From Pseudomonas triticifolii (GTDB lineage: Bacteria; Pseudomonadota; Gammaproteobacteria; Pseudomonadales; Pseudomonadaceae), in contig NZ_JACONV010000026.1 in assembly GCF_014358015.1 (NCBI RefSeq), positions 1-59,218 on the forward strand: DNA of 59,218 nucleotides, in the 5' to 3' direction. Made by a program: the position numbers and the translations under genes. This document shows, piece by piece, positions 52,390-59,218 of this stretch. How positions within the stretch are numbered: position 1 is the first letter of the stretch; every line of letters begins with the position of its first letter. Below the pieces are notes generated by a model. The model saw only the letters and a list, made by a program, of their open reading frames with translations. It did no database searches and was not told the origin of the DNA.

Positions 52390-55300
52390 TTAGGCTTTCG
52401 TATAATTTTTGCGCTTCTTTTTCCCTGGCTTAACCACACCTCGTAATATTTCTTGGTGGCCAATCCGCTTCATCACGCCTTCGGCCTGATATCTTTCTAA
52501 AACTTCCACTAATTTAACAACAAAGTGGTTATTTTCTAATCCTTTACCAAGCTCTTCTCTTCTGATCTTATCGGACCAATTCTTAAGAAACTCTAGAGAA
52601 CCAACAATAATGAGCTGGTGCTTTGCACGACTAAGCAGAACGTTCATACGCCGACTATCCAGTAGAAACCCAAGCGCACTCAAAGAATATGAAAAGCTAT
52701 TATTTCTGACCATTGAAACTATCACAGCATCAGCTTCAGCGCCCTGAAATCCATCAACAGTACTACAGTATGAAATATGATCATCAGGCTTAGCAAACAG
52801 ATCGAGATCTCTTAAGTAATTCGAGCTAGATATTTTCCGCTCGATATCTTTAGCCAGCTTTTTAACTTGCTGAGCATAGGGCGAAAGTATTGCAAGCTTC
52901 GGCTTATCCTTACTTTCGGGGGAAGCTACTCTGAGCTTACCAAGTAACTCTATAATTACCTCTCGCTCAAGAGAGTTATGCCAGCGAGGTAGCTCCTCAC
53001 CCGCATGAAAATTTCTATTCGCCTGAATATCAGGAATGTCAATCCACAAAATGGCTGGAGTGTCTTGTAGTACAGCCAAATTGCAGAAGTCAAAGGGTCG
53101 TGTAGTAGGTATGGCTCGGTAATACGCTTCTCTATTGGGCGCAGTCTTCAATGCGTCGTCATAAAAAACTTCAGAAACAAGCTTCGCAATATCAGGATGC
53201 ATCCGATGCTGAATGGATAACATGCTCGCTATCGGTCGATGTTTTACATCAGAGCCATAAAATTCGATAGAGCTCCTCTTTGCCTCCTCCTCTTCCAGTA
53301 TTAAACTTTCAAAAAGCAAATGTAATCGCAAAGATTCACGAGCAAGGCTCTTCAGGTTTGCTTCCGACAGATCCTGGACATACTCATCAGTAAAACGAGC
53401 CTTAATTACTTCTCCTTTGATTGAGCTATTGTAAACATCCACTGCTATTTTTAAAGCACTGTGAAGGCTCTCTTTATTCTGCAGTATTTGTCTCATTTTT
53501 TCCGATGCATAAGGAGGGAGCTGCTTATGATCGCCAATCATAAGCCTCCTGTATGACAATAGTAATGGACTGAGCAACTCAATACCTGTGACCTTTCCAG
53601 TCTCCTCCATTATTGACCAGTCAAATTGAGAGCGAGCTTTAATTAGTTCTTCTACCTGACGCGAGTTCGTAGTAGCAAAAACCATATTGGCTGCCTTCAA
53701 CAACTGACTGATCAGGGAGTAACGGCCTGACCGAGCGTTATCGTTACACATCGCTATTATTTTTTCTTTTGCAGATACTGTGCCCGACTCCTCAAATAAC
53801 ATGCTTTTGGTCAATGAGATCAGATATTCTTTGGCTAAAGAGTCCAGCTCGCTTAAAGAATCAGTATCGTTACTTTGAGAGTTAGCCTTAATACAACTTA
53901 CTATCAATGGTTCATCTTGACAGTCCATACTTAGCTTTAATGAATCGACAACCTCTTTATATAGATGCTGAACAGTGGAGTGGCTTTGCGCTGTCAGAAG
54001 AAGCCGGCTATCTGGTTCATGAGTAAAAATCTGCTGCACCAAAGCTGTAACCAAATACGTTTTCCCGACGCCTGGCGGGCCTTGTACTAGATAAAGCGGT
54101 AAAGTACTGGTAATACGTTTAAACACTTCTTGCTTTGAAGCATCCAGAGCATTGAATGCGGCATGCTCCGAATGTTTATCTTGTGAATTGGTTATCGAGG
54201 CATAGGGATTGGCCAACATATTTACCAACTCGATATGATTACTAAGGGCGTCTATCGCCCCGGCACGCCGACTTAACTGACTAATGGTTCCTTGTACAGA
54301 ACTGGAGATAATGAAATAGTTATCATAATCCGGGTCTAACGACGTAGTTGTAAACTGATAATGGATCACGCCATCTGGTTGCTTCTCTAGCTTCTGAAAA
54401 TCAAGCACAGTTTCCTGTTCTTCATCTGAGAAGTTTGTATTACCGACAAGAATCCAACTACCAGAATCGTTCAATTCATTTGCAAGCAATTCATTCAACC
54501 GAGTGGCAGCTGGCTTAAGCCCGAGTGCTCTTGATATTTCTTGAGATTCAGAGTCTGAGCGACTTGTCAAAGTCACCGTACTAAGTGAAAGATCTATCTC
54601 ATCTTTTTGATACGCTATCAATTCCATGGGATAAATTTCGGATTTTGCATACGCAATTTCCGTGAGGTGATAAGCAGAGAAACCATCAATTATATTTTGG
54701 TTTGCGAGGTCTCCATCTTCCTCCTCCTTAAGATTTAGTATTATATTTTCCCATGTCGCCATTTCCATTTTATCGCGAGTCTGCTTAAACTGCGGCGACG
54801 ACATACAGTGAATTTTGTTGCCACTTAACTTACACGAACGATTTGAACTATTAATTCTTTTGGGCGGCTCTAAATACGCCGAGTGACAAAATGCCGCTGA
54901 CCAACTACCTTCAATATCCCTTACACTTTCTTTATTTTTATTAAGTATATAAGTCAGCCTATCGCCCACCAAAAGTACTTCTTCTTCCATGTTATCAGCG
55001 GCTGGTAGGAAAATCAGCCGCGGGTCATTACGTAAATCCTCCTCAACAAATTTGATGCAATCATCAAAATTATCCTCCCCTAGCGTGATTCCATGGAGCT
55101 CTTGGAACCTAGTTTGAACTGCACTAAAAACGGAGGTTTTACGATGTGCCTTACCTATATCACCTTTTTTCTGATTAAAATGAAAAATCAAATAATACTG
55201 ATCTACCTTTCGCGCATTCATAGAGCGCAATGAACTTATTATTGATTCGATTTTCTTTACAATGGCTCCGCCATCCATACCCTCTTTGGGAATATTGGCA

Positions 55301-56094
55301 TTCAATTTTATACGCCCTGTCAAGCCTCGTATGAAAATCAACTCATCTAAAATCAGACCACTTTTGGATACCAGTTCTTTGATCGGAGATACTAAGTCAT
55401 CCAAATCATCAGCATCAATTTTTAGGATTTTTGCTATCAGCACTCCTAAATCGGCCCAGTCAGTTAGGAATGAATATACACGTCCGATAGTAGAATTGGT
55501 TGTGGAATGACTAGGTTTTCCCCCTCCAGAAATATTTTGTACTCGAACAGACCATTCAAAACCAGTTAATTGAAAGTCATGCCCAGAATGAGAAAGATCC
55601 GTCAATATTGAATCTTCATCAAGATGCCGATGGAGTAATCCCTGGGAGTGTAGTAGTTGAATTGCTTTGACGATTCTTATTAAGTTATACCAGAATTTTA
55701 TTCTAACCTCTGGATCTTTGAGCTTTTTGATCCAAGGTTTATGATAACTTAGGACCTTAGAGTCTAGCAATGCGTGTGATAATGGAACCCGCATCCCTAC
55801 ATCCAGTACTAGATAAAAACCGCTATTATCTTTACCCGAGTCAACAAGCGCGGATATAAACTCACCTAACCCGGGGTATCCTTTGAGACGGTGCAACTGC
55901 CTTATCTCATACAACCAAATATCTTCTAGAACATTTGATAGATCATTTTCATATCTAGGCCAATACTTTATCAGCACCGGTTTATCTTGAAACTCTGCAT
56001 TTATTAATAGCGGCTTACCATTCTCAGGCTCGTCAACTGACAGAACCTCTACTTCATCATATTTTTTTAGAAACAACTCGTTCCCTGTTAACAT
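52390..56094 (-). CDS. mkoA: Kinase-like/SF1 helicase fusion, Mokosh type I MkoA-like
   Basis: 1234 residues; AGGGAG lies 5 bases before the ATG. Residues 1-280 form a protein-kinase-like domain with Lys43 (VLIKYW) and Glu63, but HRD is HRH (155-157), the loop Asn is Ser162, and DFG is GFE (178-180), so it is probably catalytically dead. A region of unknown fold spans about 290-640. The C-terminal COG1112-type helicase has GPPGVGKT (about 671), an EE Walker B in SIMEETGK, DHKQLPP (about 854), QHRMHP (about 960), VDGFQGAEAD (about 1112) and RRMNVLLSRAKHQL. It probably senses and unwinds nucleic acid, with the PLD partner cutting. Confidence 0.85.
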   Translation of the reverse strand: MLTGNELFLKKYDEVEVLSVDEPENGKPLLINAEFQDKPVLIKYWPRYENDLSNVLEDIWLYEIRQLHRLKGYPGLGEFISALVDSGKDNSGFYLVLDVGMRVPLSHALLDSKVLSYHKPWIKKLKDPEVRIKFWYNLIRIVKAIQLLHSQGLLHRHLDEDSILTDLSHSGHDFQLTGFEWSVRVQNISGGGKPSHSTTNSTIGRVYSFLTDWADLGVLIAKILKIDADDLDDLVSPIKELVSKSGLILDELIFIRGLTGRIKLNANIPKEGMDGGAIVKKIESIISSLRSMNARKVDQYYLIFHFNQKKGDIGKAHRKTSVFSAVQTRFQELHGITLGEDNFDDCIKFVEEDLRNDPRLIFLPAADNMEEEVLLVGDRLTYILNKNKESVRDIEGSWSAAFCHSAYLEPPKRINSSNRSCKLSGNKIHCMSSPQFKQTRDKMEMATWENIILNLKEEEDGDLANQNIIDGFSAYHLTEIAYAKSEIYPMELIAYQKDEIDLSLSTVTLTSRSDSESQEISRALGLKPAATRLNELLANELNDSGSWILVGNTNFSDEEQETVLDFQKLEKQPDGVIHYQFTTTSLDPDYDNYFIISSSVQGTISQLSRRAGAIDALSNHIELVNMLANPYASITNSQDKHSEHAAFNALDASKQEVFKRITSTLPLYLVQGPPGVGKTYLVTALVQQIFTHEPDSRLLLTAQSHSTVQHLYKEVVDSLKLSMDCQDEPLIVSCIKANSQSNDTDSLSELDSLAKEYLISLTKSMLFEESGTVSAKEKIIAMCNDNARSGRYSLISQLLKAANMVFATTNSRQVEELIKARSQFDWSIMEETGKVTGIELLSPLLLSYRRLMIGDHKQLPPYASEKMRQILQNKESLHSALKIAVDVYNSSIKGEVIKARFTDEYVQDLSEANLKSLARESLRLHLLFESLILEEEEAKRSSIEFYGSDVKHRPIASMLSIQHRMHPDIAKLVSEVFYDDALKTAPNREAYYRAIPTTRPFDFCNLAVLQDTPAILWIDIPDIQANRNFHAGEELPRWHNSLEREVIIELLGKLRVASPESKDKPKLAILSPYAQQVKKLAKDIERKISSSNYLRDLDLFAKPDDHISYCSTVDGFQGAEADAVIVSMVRNNSFSYSLSALGFLLDSRRMNVLLSRAKHQLIIVGSLEFLKNWSDKIRREELGKGLENNHFVVKLVEVLERYQAEGVMKRIGHQEILRGVVKPGKKKRKNYTKA

Positions 56095-56412
56095 AAAAAC
56101 TCCCTAAACAAAAATTTAAACTTTCTACGATAATCTGTACAAACCAAACACATGAATTTACGTATAAACTTCAGCAGAACTTATGCTATTTGATTTTAAT
56201 CTTCTGAAGCCAACATCCTCGATTGAATCAAAGCTCTATACAGTCATTAGGCCATCATGCCGTCAACTGTATGGATTTGAAAGCGTTTGATGCAGCAAAT
56301 TAGAGCGATCGAATCATCAGCTCGATGGTTGCCCATGCTGTCTAGGATAGAATTAGGGATAAAAAAACGACTAGCTAGATAAAACCAAACAAAAACAATA
56401 GCTTAGATAATC
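56095..56412. promoter_or_regulatory. Upstream region of the Mokosh-like operon
   Basis: About 320 AT-rich bases from the operon start to the att copy. It should contain the operon promoter on the minus strand; I cannot pick one clear match. No gene seen. Confidence 0.45.
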
Positions 56413-56466
56413 ATTCGACTCCTGGTGCCGCACCATACGCAACACCGAAAGGTGGGCCTTTTTTGC
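56413..56466. repeat. Fourth, partial tRNA-Thr 3' end copy (right end of island)
   Basis: ATTCGACTCCTGGTGCCG then CACCATACGCAACACCGAAA and GGTGGGCCTTTTTT. One G of the acceptor stem is missing relative to the tRNA, and 14 bases present in the third copy are absent. Probably the original chromosomal tRNA terminator. Confidence 0.8.
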
Positions 56467-56610
56467 TTGTGCGATACGTACGATTGCGCGTACGCATAAT
56501 GTGGTGGCCAACCGATCCCAGACACGGCGTTGAGTAGTTTCTCAGACCCAGCCTCAACCATTCCCTTGCATTGAATTCAAGGCCATAGGTCGTCCAGCCA
56601 AGCCTTGAAA
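56467..56610. other. Intergenic region
   Basis: No gene seen. Chromosomal flank after the island. Confidence 0.35.
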
Positions 56611-56650
56611 CGCAGCAACGCAGCAACGCAGCAACGCAGCAACGCAGCAA
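56611..56650. repeat. Octamer tandem repeat (CGCAGCAA x5)
   Basis: Five perfect copies of CGCAGCAA. On the minus strand it lies in a frame reading KPVLMIEDYEALMTIMRERL before the repeat, perhaps a decayed small gene. Eight is not a multiple of three, so copy-number changes would alter that frame. Confidence 0.9.
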
Positions 56651-56882
56651 GACGCTCGCGCATGATTGTCATCAAGGCCTCATAGTCCTCGATCATCAGC
56701 ACGGGCTTCAAAGGTAGTTTTCCGCGCTCTGGTCTGAGCCACACCGCAGCACCTGCCGCATGCACTCAAAAAACCAGTCACACTTTGTAACACCCCTGAC
56801 ACACCACTCATCATTCCCCCCTAAAGCTATCCCCCCACCCCGTCGATACCTCTTGCACATACTCTAATCATGGATTGATGAA

Positions 56883-57608
56883 ATGATTATCTCCTTAAGC
56901 ACCACTGCCCCGTCGATGGCCGACCGCCTGACGCCTTCCGATCAGAAGCTCACTGCGCAACCGATGAGCGATGCCGCGAAGCAGGCTCTGCTCAATGCCA
57001 CGCCCGCTGCCGTTTACTATCCGAGCGAACCGCCCAAGACCAGTATTGACTCGATGGAAGTGGTCGAGACGATGATCGGTCCGCCTCAGTCGTGGGATTT
57101 TCCGCGAGTGGCTGAGTTGCACCGTGGGGTGACGGAGGTGATGAGGGGCGCGTTCAAGGAGTTTCAGTCGGCGCTGTCGTATCTGTACCCGGACCTGGCT
57201 GACAAGAAGTTCGGTTTCACGGTTGCAGAAGACGGCAGCCTGAAGGCGCTCAATACGGGCGGGCAGTTGAATGCGGCCGAGATGGATCGTCTGAATGGGC
57301 TGCTGAACAACTCCAGCGATCTGAAGGCAGCGGCGTTGAATTACCGCGATTCGGCCATCGATCTGGTGGAGGCTGATTCGGCGTGGACCGGCAGTTACCT
57401 TGGCCGGTACAACCTGACCAAGGAAAACTTCGCCGACACGCTGGATCTGGCGGCGCTGCTTATCCCCGTGACCAAGACGCCGTCTCAGGAACAGTTTGAC
57501 GGGATGTTCTTCAATCAGATGGCCTACAAGGGCGAGCGTGCATCGGCAGAGGTGCTGGCAGCACGGGAAGAAGCCCGTGCGGCGAAGCGGATCGTCGAGA
57601 CGGCTTGA
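56883..57608 (+). CDS. Unknown protein
   Basis: 241 residues, soluble, not recognised. Middle part SYLYPDLADKKFGFTVAEDG ... LNAAEMDRLNGLLNNSSDLKAAALNYRDSAIDLVEAD is helical with an acidic pattern. No signal peptide or membrane helix. Codon use is of the chromosomal type. A short tandem repeat follows its stop. Confidence 0.7.
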   Translation: MIISLSTTAPSMADRLTPSDQKLTAQPMSDAAKQALLNATPAAVYYPSEPPKTSIDSMEVVETMIGPPQSWDFPRVAELHRGVTEVMRGAFKEFQSALSYLYPDLADKKFGFTVAEDGSLKALNTGGQLNAAEMDRLNGLLNNSSDLKAAALNYRDSAIDLVEADSAWTGSYLGRYNLTKENFADTLDLAALLIPVTKTPSQEQFDGMFFNQMAYKGERASAEVLAAREEARAAKRIVETA

Positions 57609-57636
57609 GGCTTGTTGCGTGTTTTGGGCGAGGCGG

Positions 57637-57684
57637 ACTTCCGGGGTCACCTCCGGGGCGACTTCCGGGGTGACTTCCGGGGTC
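57637..57684. repeat. 12-bp tandem repeat x4
   Basis: Four units, ACTTCCGGGGTC / ACCTCCGGGGCG / ACTTCCGGGGTG / ACTTCCGGGGTC, just after the stop of the preceding gene and 10 bases before the end of the GNAT gene. Confidence 0.88.
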
Positions 57685-57693
57685 AGGCCTTGG

Positions 57694-58254
57694 TCAAGAT
57701 GATGCAAGGCCTGCGCGCGCCAACCACTCCTCCCGCGTCATCTCCCAAATCTCTTGCGGCAGTCTCCCGCTGACGAAGTCGCTTTCACCCGTTGCCACTA
57801 AGCGCATGCCTTCCTTGATCGATACCCGCCGCGACCCTTCATTGGGCGCGGCCTTGGGCACTTGCATCAGGGGCTGGCCCAGCGTTTCGAACCAGTAACG
57901 ATTAATCGTCACACAGGCTTCCTGCATGTAGCCGTTGCCCTGCCAGTGCGGGTGCAGCCAGAAGCCGCGGTTGTTGCCGGGGTCGGTCATGAGGCTGATG
58001 CTGCCGATGATCTCGTGCGGCGCGTTGTGCAGGCGGATCATCCAGTGCCACTCGGTGCCTCGCTCCACTGCGGGCAGGGCGACGTCCTGGATGTAGCGTA
58101 GCGCGCCGTCCGGCGGGTATGGCCACGGCACGCGATTGTTCAGAAAACGTACGATTTCCCAGTGCGCAAAGCGTTGTTGCACGGCGGGCGCATCGGCGAG
58201 CTCGAGCGGGGTCAGCAGCAGGCGCTCGGTGCGCAGCGTGGGGGTGATGTTCAT
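57694..58254 (-). CDS. GNAT acetyltransferase, RimJ/RimL-like
   Basis: 186 residues. Starts with TERLLLTPLELADAPAVQQ, typical of the RimJ/RimL group, and has ISLMTDPGNNRGFWLHPHWQGNGYMQEA, where the last part corresponds to the acetyl-CoA-binding QGxGxxxEA motif. Transfers acetyl from acetyl-CoA to a protein N-terminus or small amine; substrate unknown. AAAGGA lies 7 bases before the ATG. Confidence 0.87.
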   Translation of the reverse strand: MNITPTLRTERLLLTPLELADAPAVQQRFAHWEIVRFLNNRVPWPYPPDGALRYIQDVALPAVERGTEWHWMIRLHNAPHEIIGSISLMTDPGNNRGFWLHPHWQGNGYMQEACVTINRYWFETLGQPLMQVPKAAPNEGSRRVSIKEGMRLVATGESDFVSGRLPQEIWEMTREEWLARAGLASS

Positions 58255-58288
58255 GTCGATGTCCTTTTCGTTGAACCGGTTTTATAGG

Positions 58289-58918
58289 ATGAACGGTCCC
58301 GTTACAGGCGACTTTAGTTCGAACTGCACTACTGGCGCGGGGGTCTACACAGCCTCTTTTAACTTTTGGTATCCACTGACCGTGCCCAGAATTATCACAG
58401 ACGAGACACCCGAGCACGTCATCGACGAGCAGCAGATCACGCTGTTTGGCTCGCCCAAGGAGCGGCTGGATTTTTATCGGCGCGAGATTCATTACGAAAC
58501 CACGAATCTGTCCAATCGCACTAACGCCTATTTGTCGGCGCAGTCTTTTCTGGTGATTGCCTACGCGTCGTCCATGGCCAATGCCAATACCGACTGGGGT
58601 GTGATGTTTACGTTGGTGGTGCCGCCGATGCTGGCGCTGCTGGGCCTGTTCTGTACCCTGGCCGCGTGGCCGGGCATTCGGGCGGCGTGCGACATCATCA
58701 TGCACTGGCATCGCAAGCAGGCGGGATTGTTGCGCAGCGAGCCGGTCATCGGGCTGACCTATGACGACTCGCCGCTGTTCAGCGACTGGGAGTCCAGCGA
58801 AACCGGGCCGAAGAAATCACTGCTGTTTTCCAAGCGCACGCCTTGGCTGTTCAGTTTTTTCTGGCTGTTTCTGGGTAGCTTTGCGGTGTTTGTTCAGATG
58901 CTTGCGCTGGACAATTGA
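58289..58918 (+). CDS. Small membrane protein of unknown function
   Basis: 209 residues from the ATG at 58289; a GTG at 58382 is an alternative start. Two helices in the middle (SFLVIAYASSMANAN and MFTLVVPPMLALLGLFCTLAAW) and one near the C-terminus (FSFFWLFLGSFAVFVQML), with about 70 residues of cytoplasmic type between. Not recognised. Confidence 0.65.
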   Translation: MNGPVTGDFSSNCTTGAGVYTASFNFWYPLTVPRIITDETPEHVIDEQQITLFGSPKERLDFYRREIHYETTNLSNRTNAYLSAQSFLVIAYASSMANANTDWGVMFTLVVPPMLALLGLFCTLAAWPGIRAACDIIMHWHRKQAGLLRSEPVIGLTYDDSPLFSDWESSETGPKKSLLFSKRTPWLFSFFWLFLGSFAVFVQMLALDN

Positions 58919-59218
58919 TGACCGATCAGGGCTCCCGAATGATCTTCGCCCCTGCCCTCGTTGACCTCCGTGTAGCGCGCCAGGCCTTCGCTCAGCGGTG
59001 ACTCGACCAGTCTGCACGGCAGCGCCGTTGGTGAGGGAAATGAGGTAGCTCTTGCACAGGCTCCGAAGCGGTCAGCGATGGGCAGCGTGTATGGAAGAGG
59101 CCGGATACGGATCAGCCAAAGGCTTCTGCTTATCGGTCAGATGCAGGGGGCGGCATTGCGAACAAAGCGGTAGGGGCTGACTGAACGCATAACCGTGGGA
59201 GGCGGCTTGCCGGCGATG
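58919..59218. other. Window end, possible gene remnant
   Basis: About 300 bases. The minus strand reads LVESPLSEGLARYTEVNEGR before 58919 in one frame, and SYLISLTNGAAV in another just upstream. This could be a frameshifted remnant; I do not recognise it. Confidence 0.3.

Larger units (their letters stand above)
45924..56466. mobile_element. Element 3: mosaic genomic island with defence genes
   Basis: About 10.5 kb between att copies at 45924 and 56413. Much of it is AT-rich. Contains integrase pseudogenes, SRAP and methylase fragments, a candidate type I toxin locus and a Mokosh-like operon. No integrase matching the tRNA-Thr att type remains, so it may have been mobilised by its neighbours. 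Confidence 0.75.

Noticed and set aside
58136..58288. N-terminal extension of the rightward membrane protein
   Set aside because: It overlaps the start of the GNAT gene on the other strand and looks like shadow sequence.

Overview
This window looks like the chromosome of a fluorescent Pseudomonas, most likely of the P. syringae group. The evidence is a GC-rich core with typical Pseudomonas genes, REP-like palindromes, and a short DUF6124-type protein. Species is an inference; no rRNA or other marker gene is present.

Left chromosomal flank (1-9700): tandem REP-like repeats, a GABA-type amino-acid permease, a complete polar amino-acid ABC importer (ATPase, binding protein, two permeases), a SAM methyltransferase, a DUF6124 protein, a membrane J-domain protein and a tRNA-Thr(TGT) gene. 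The tRNA 3' end is an integration hotspot. Pieces of it recur at about 44.1, 45.9 and 56.4 kb, so three elements lie in tandem.

Element 1 (9652-44214) is a complete-looking P2/HP1-type contractile-tail prophage. From left to right it carries low-GC cargo (AAA ATPase, DUF3226/TOPRIM-like protein, membrane protein); a leftward tail, lysis and head operon (spike, hub, Kelch tail fibre, gpI, gpJ, tape measure, frameshifted chaperone, nested spanins, SAR endolysin, holin, TraR zinc finger, tube, sheath, S, R, L, M, N, O); rightward terminase and portal; an Ogr-type late activator; an immunity region (CI-like and Cox-like genes facing a palindromic operator, then CII); a primase-helicase; and an excisionase-like gene plus tyrosine integrase near attR. 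A MltR/HEPN-like gene lies between integrase and attR.

Element 2 (44121-45972) is a remnant: the C-terminal third of a related integrase and a ribbon-helix-helix gene with a twin operator. Element 3 (45924 to about 56460) is a mosaic island. It holds two related integrase pseudogenes that both have a TAG at codon 51, fragments of SRAP and DNA adenine methylase genes, a candidate type I toxin-antitoxin locus (23-residue hydrophobic peptide with a sequestered ribosome-binding site and an opposing terminator), and a two-gene Mokosh type I-like anti-phage system (kinase-like/helicase fusion plus PLD nuclease). The kinase-like domain lacks its catalytic residues.

Right flank (56467-59218): two short tandem-repeat tracts, an unrecognised protein, a GNAT acetyltransferase and a small membrane protein.

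The most interesting signals are the candidate type I toxin locus at 48.45-48.79 kb, the pseudokinase-containing Mokosh-like pair, the mirrored GGTAAT/ATTACC array next to attL, and the shared amber codon in the two integrase copies.
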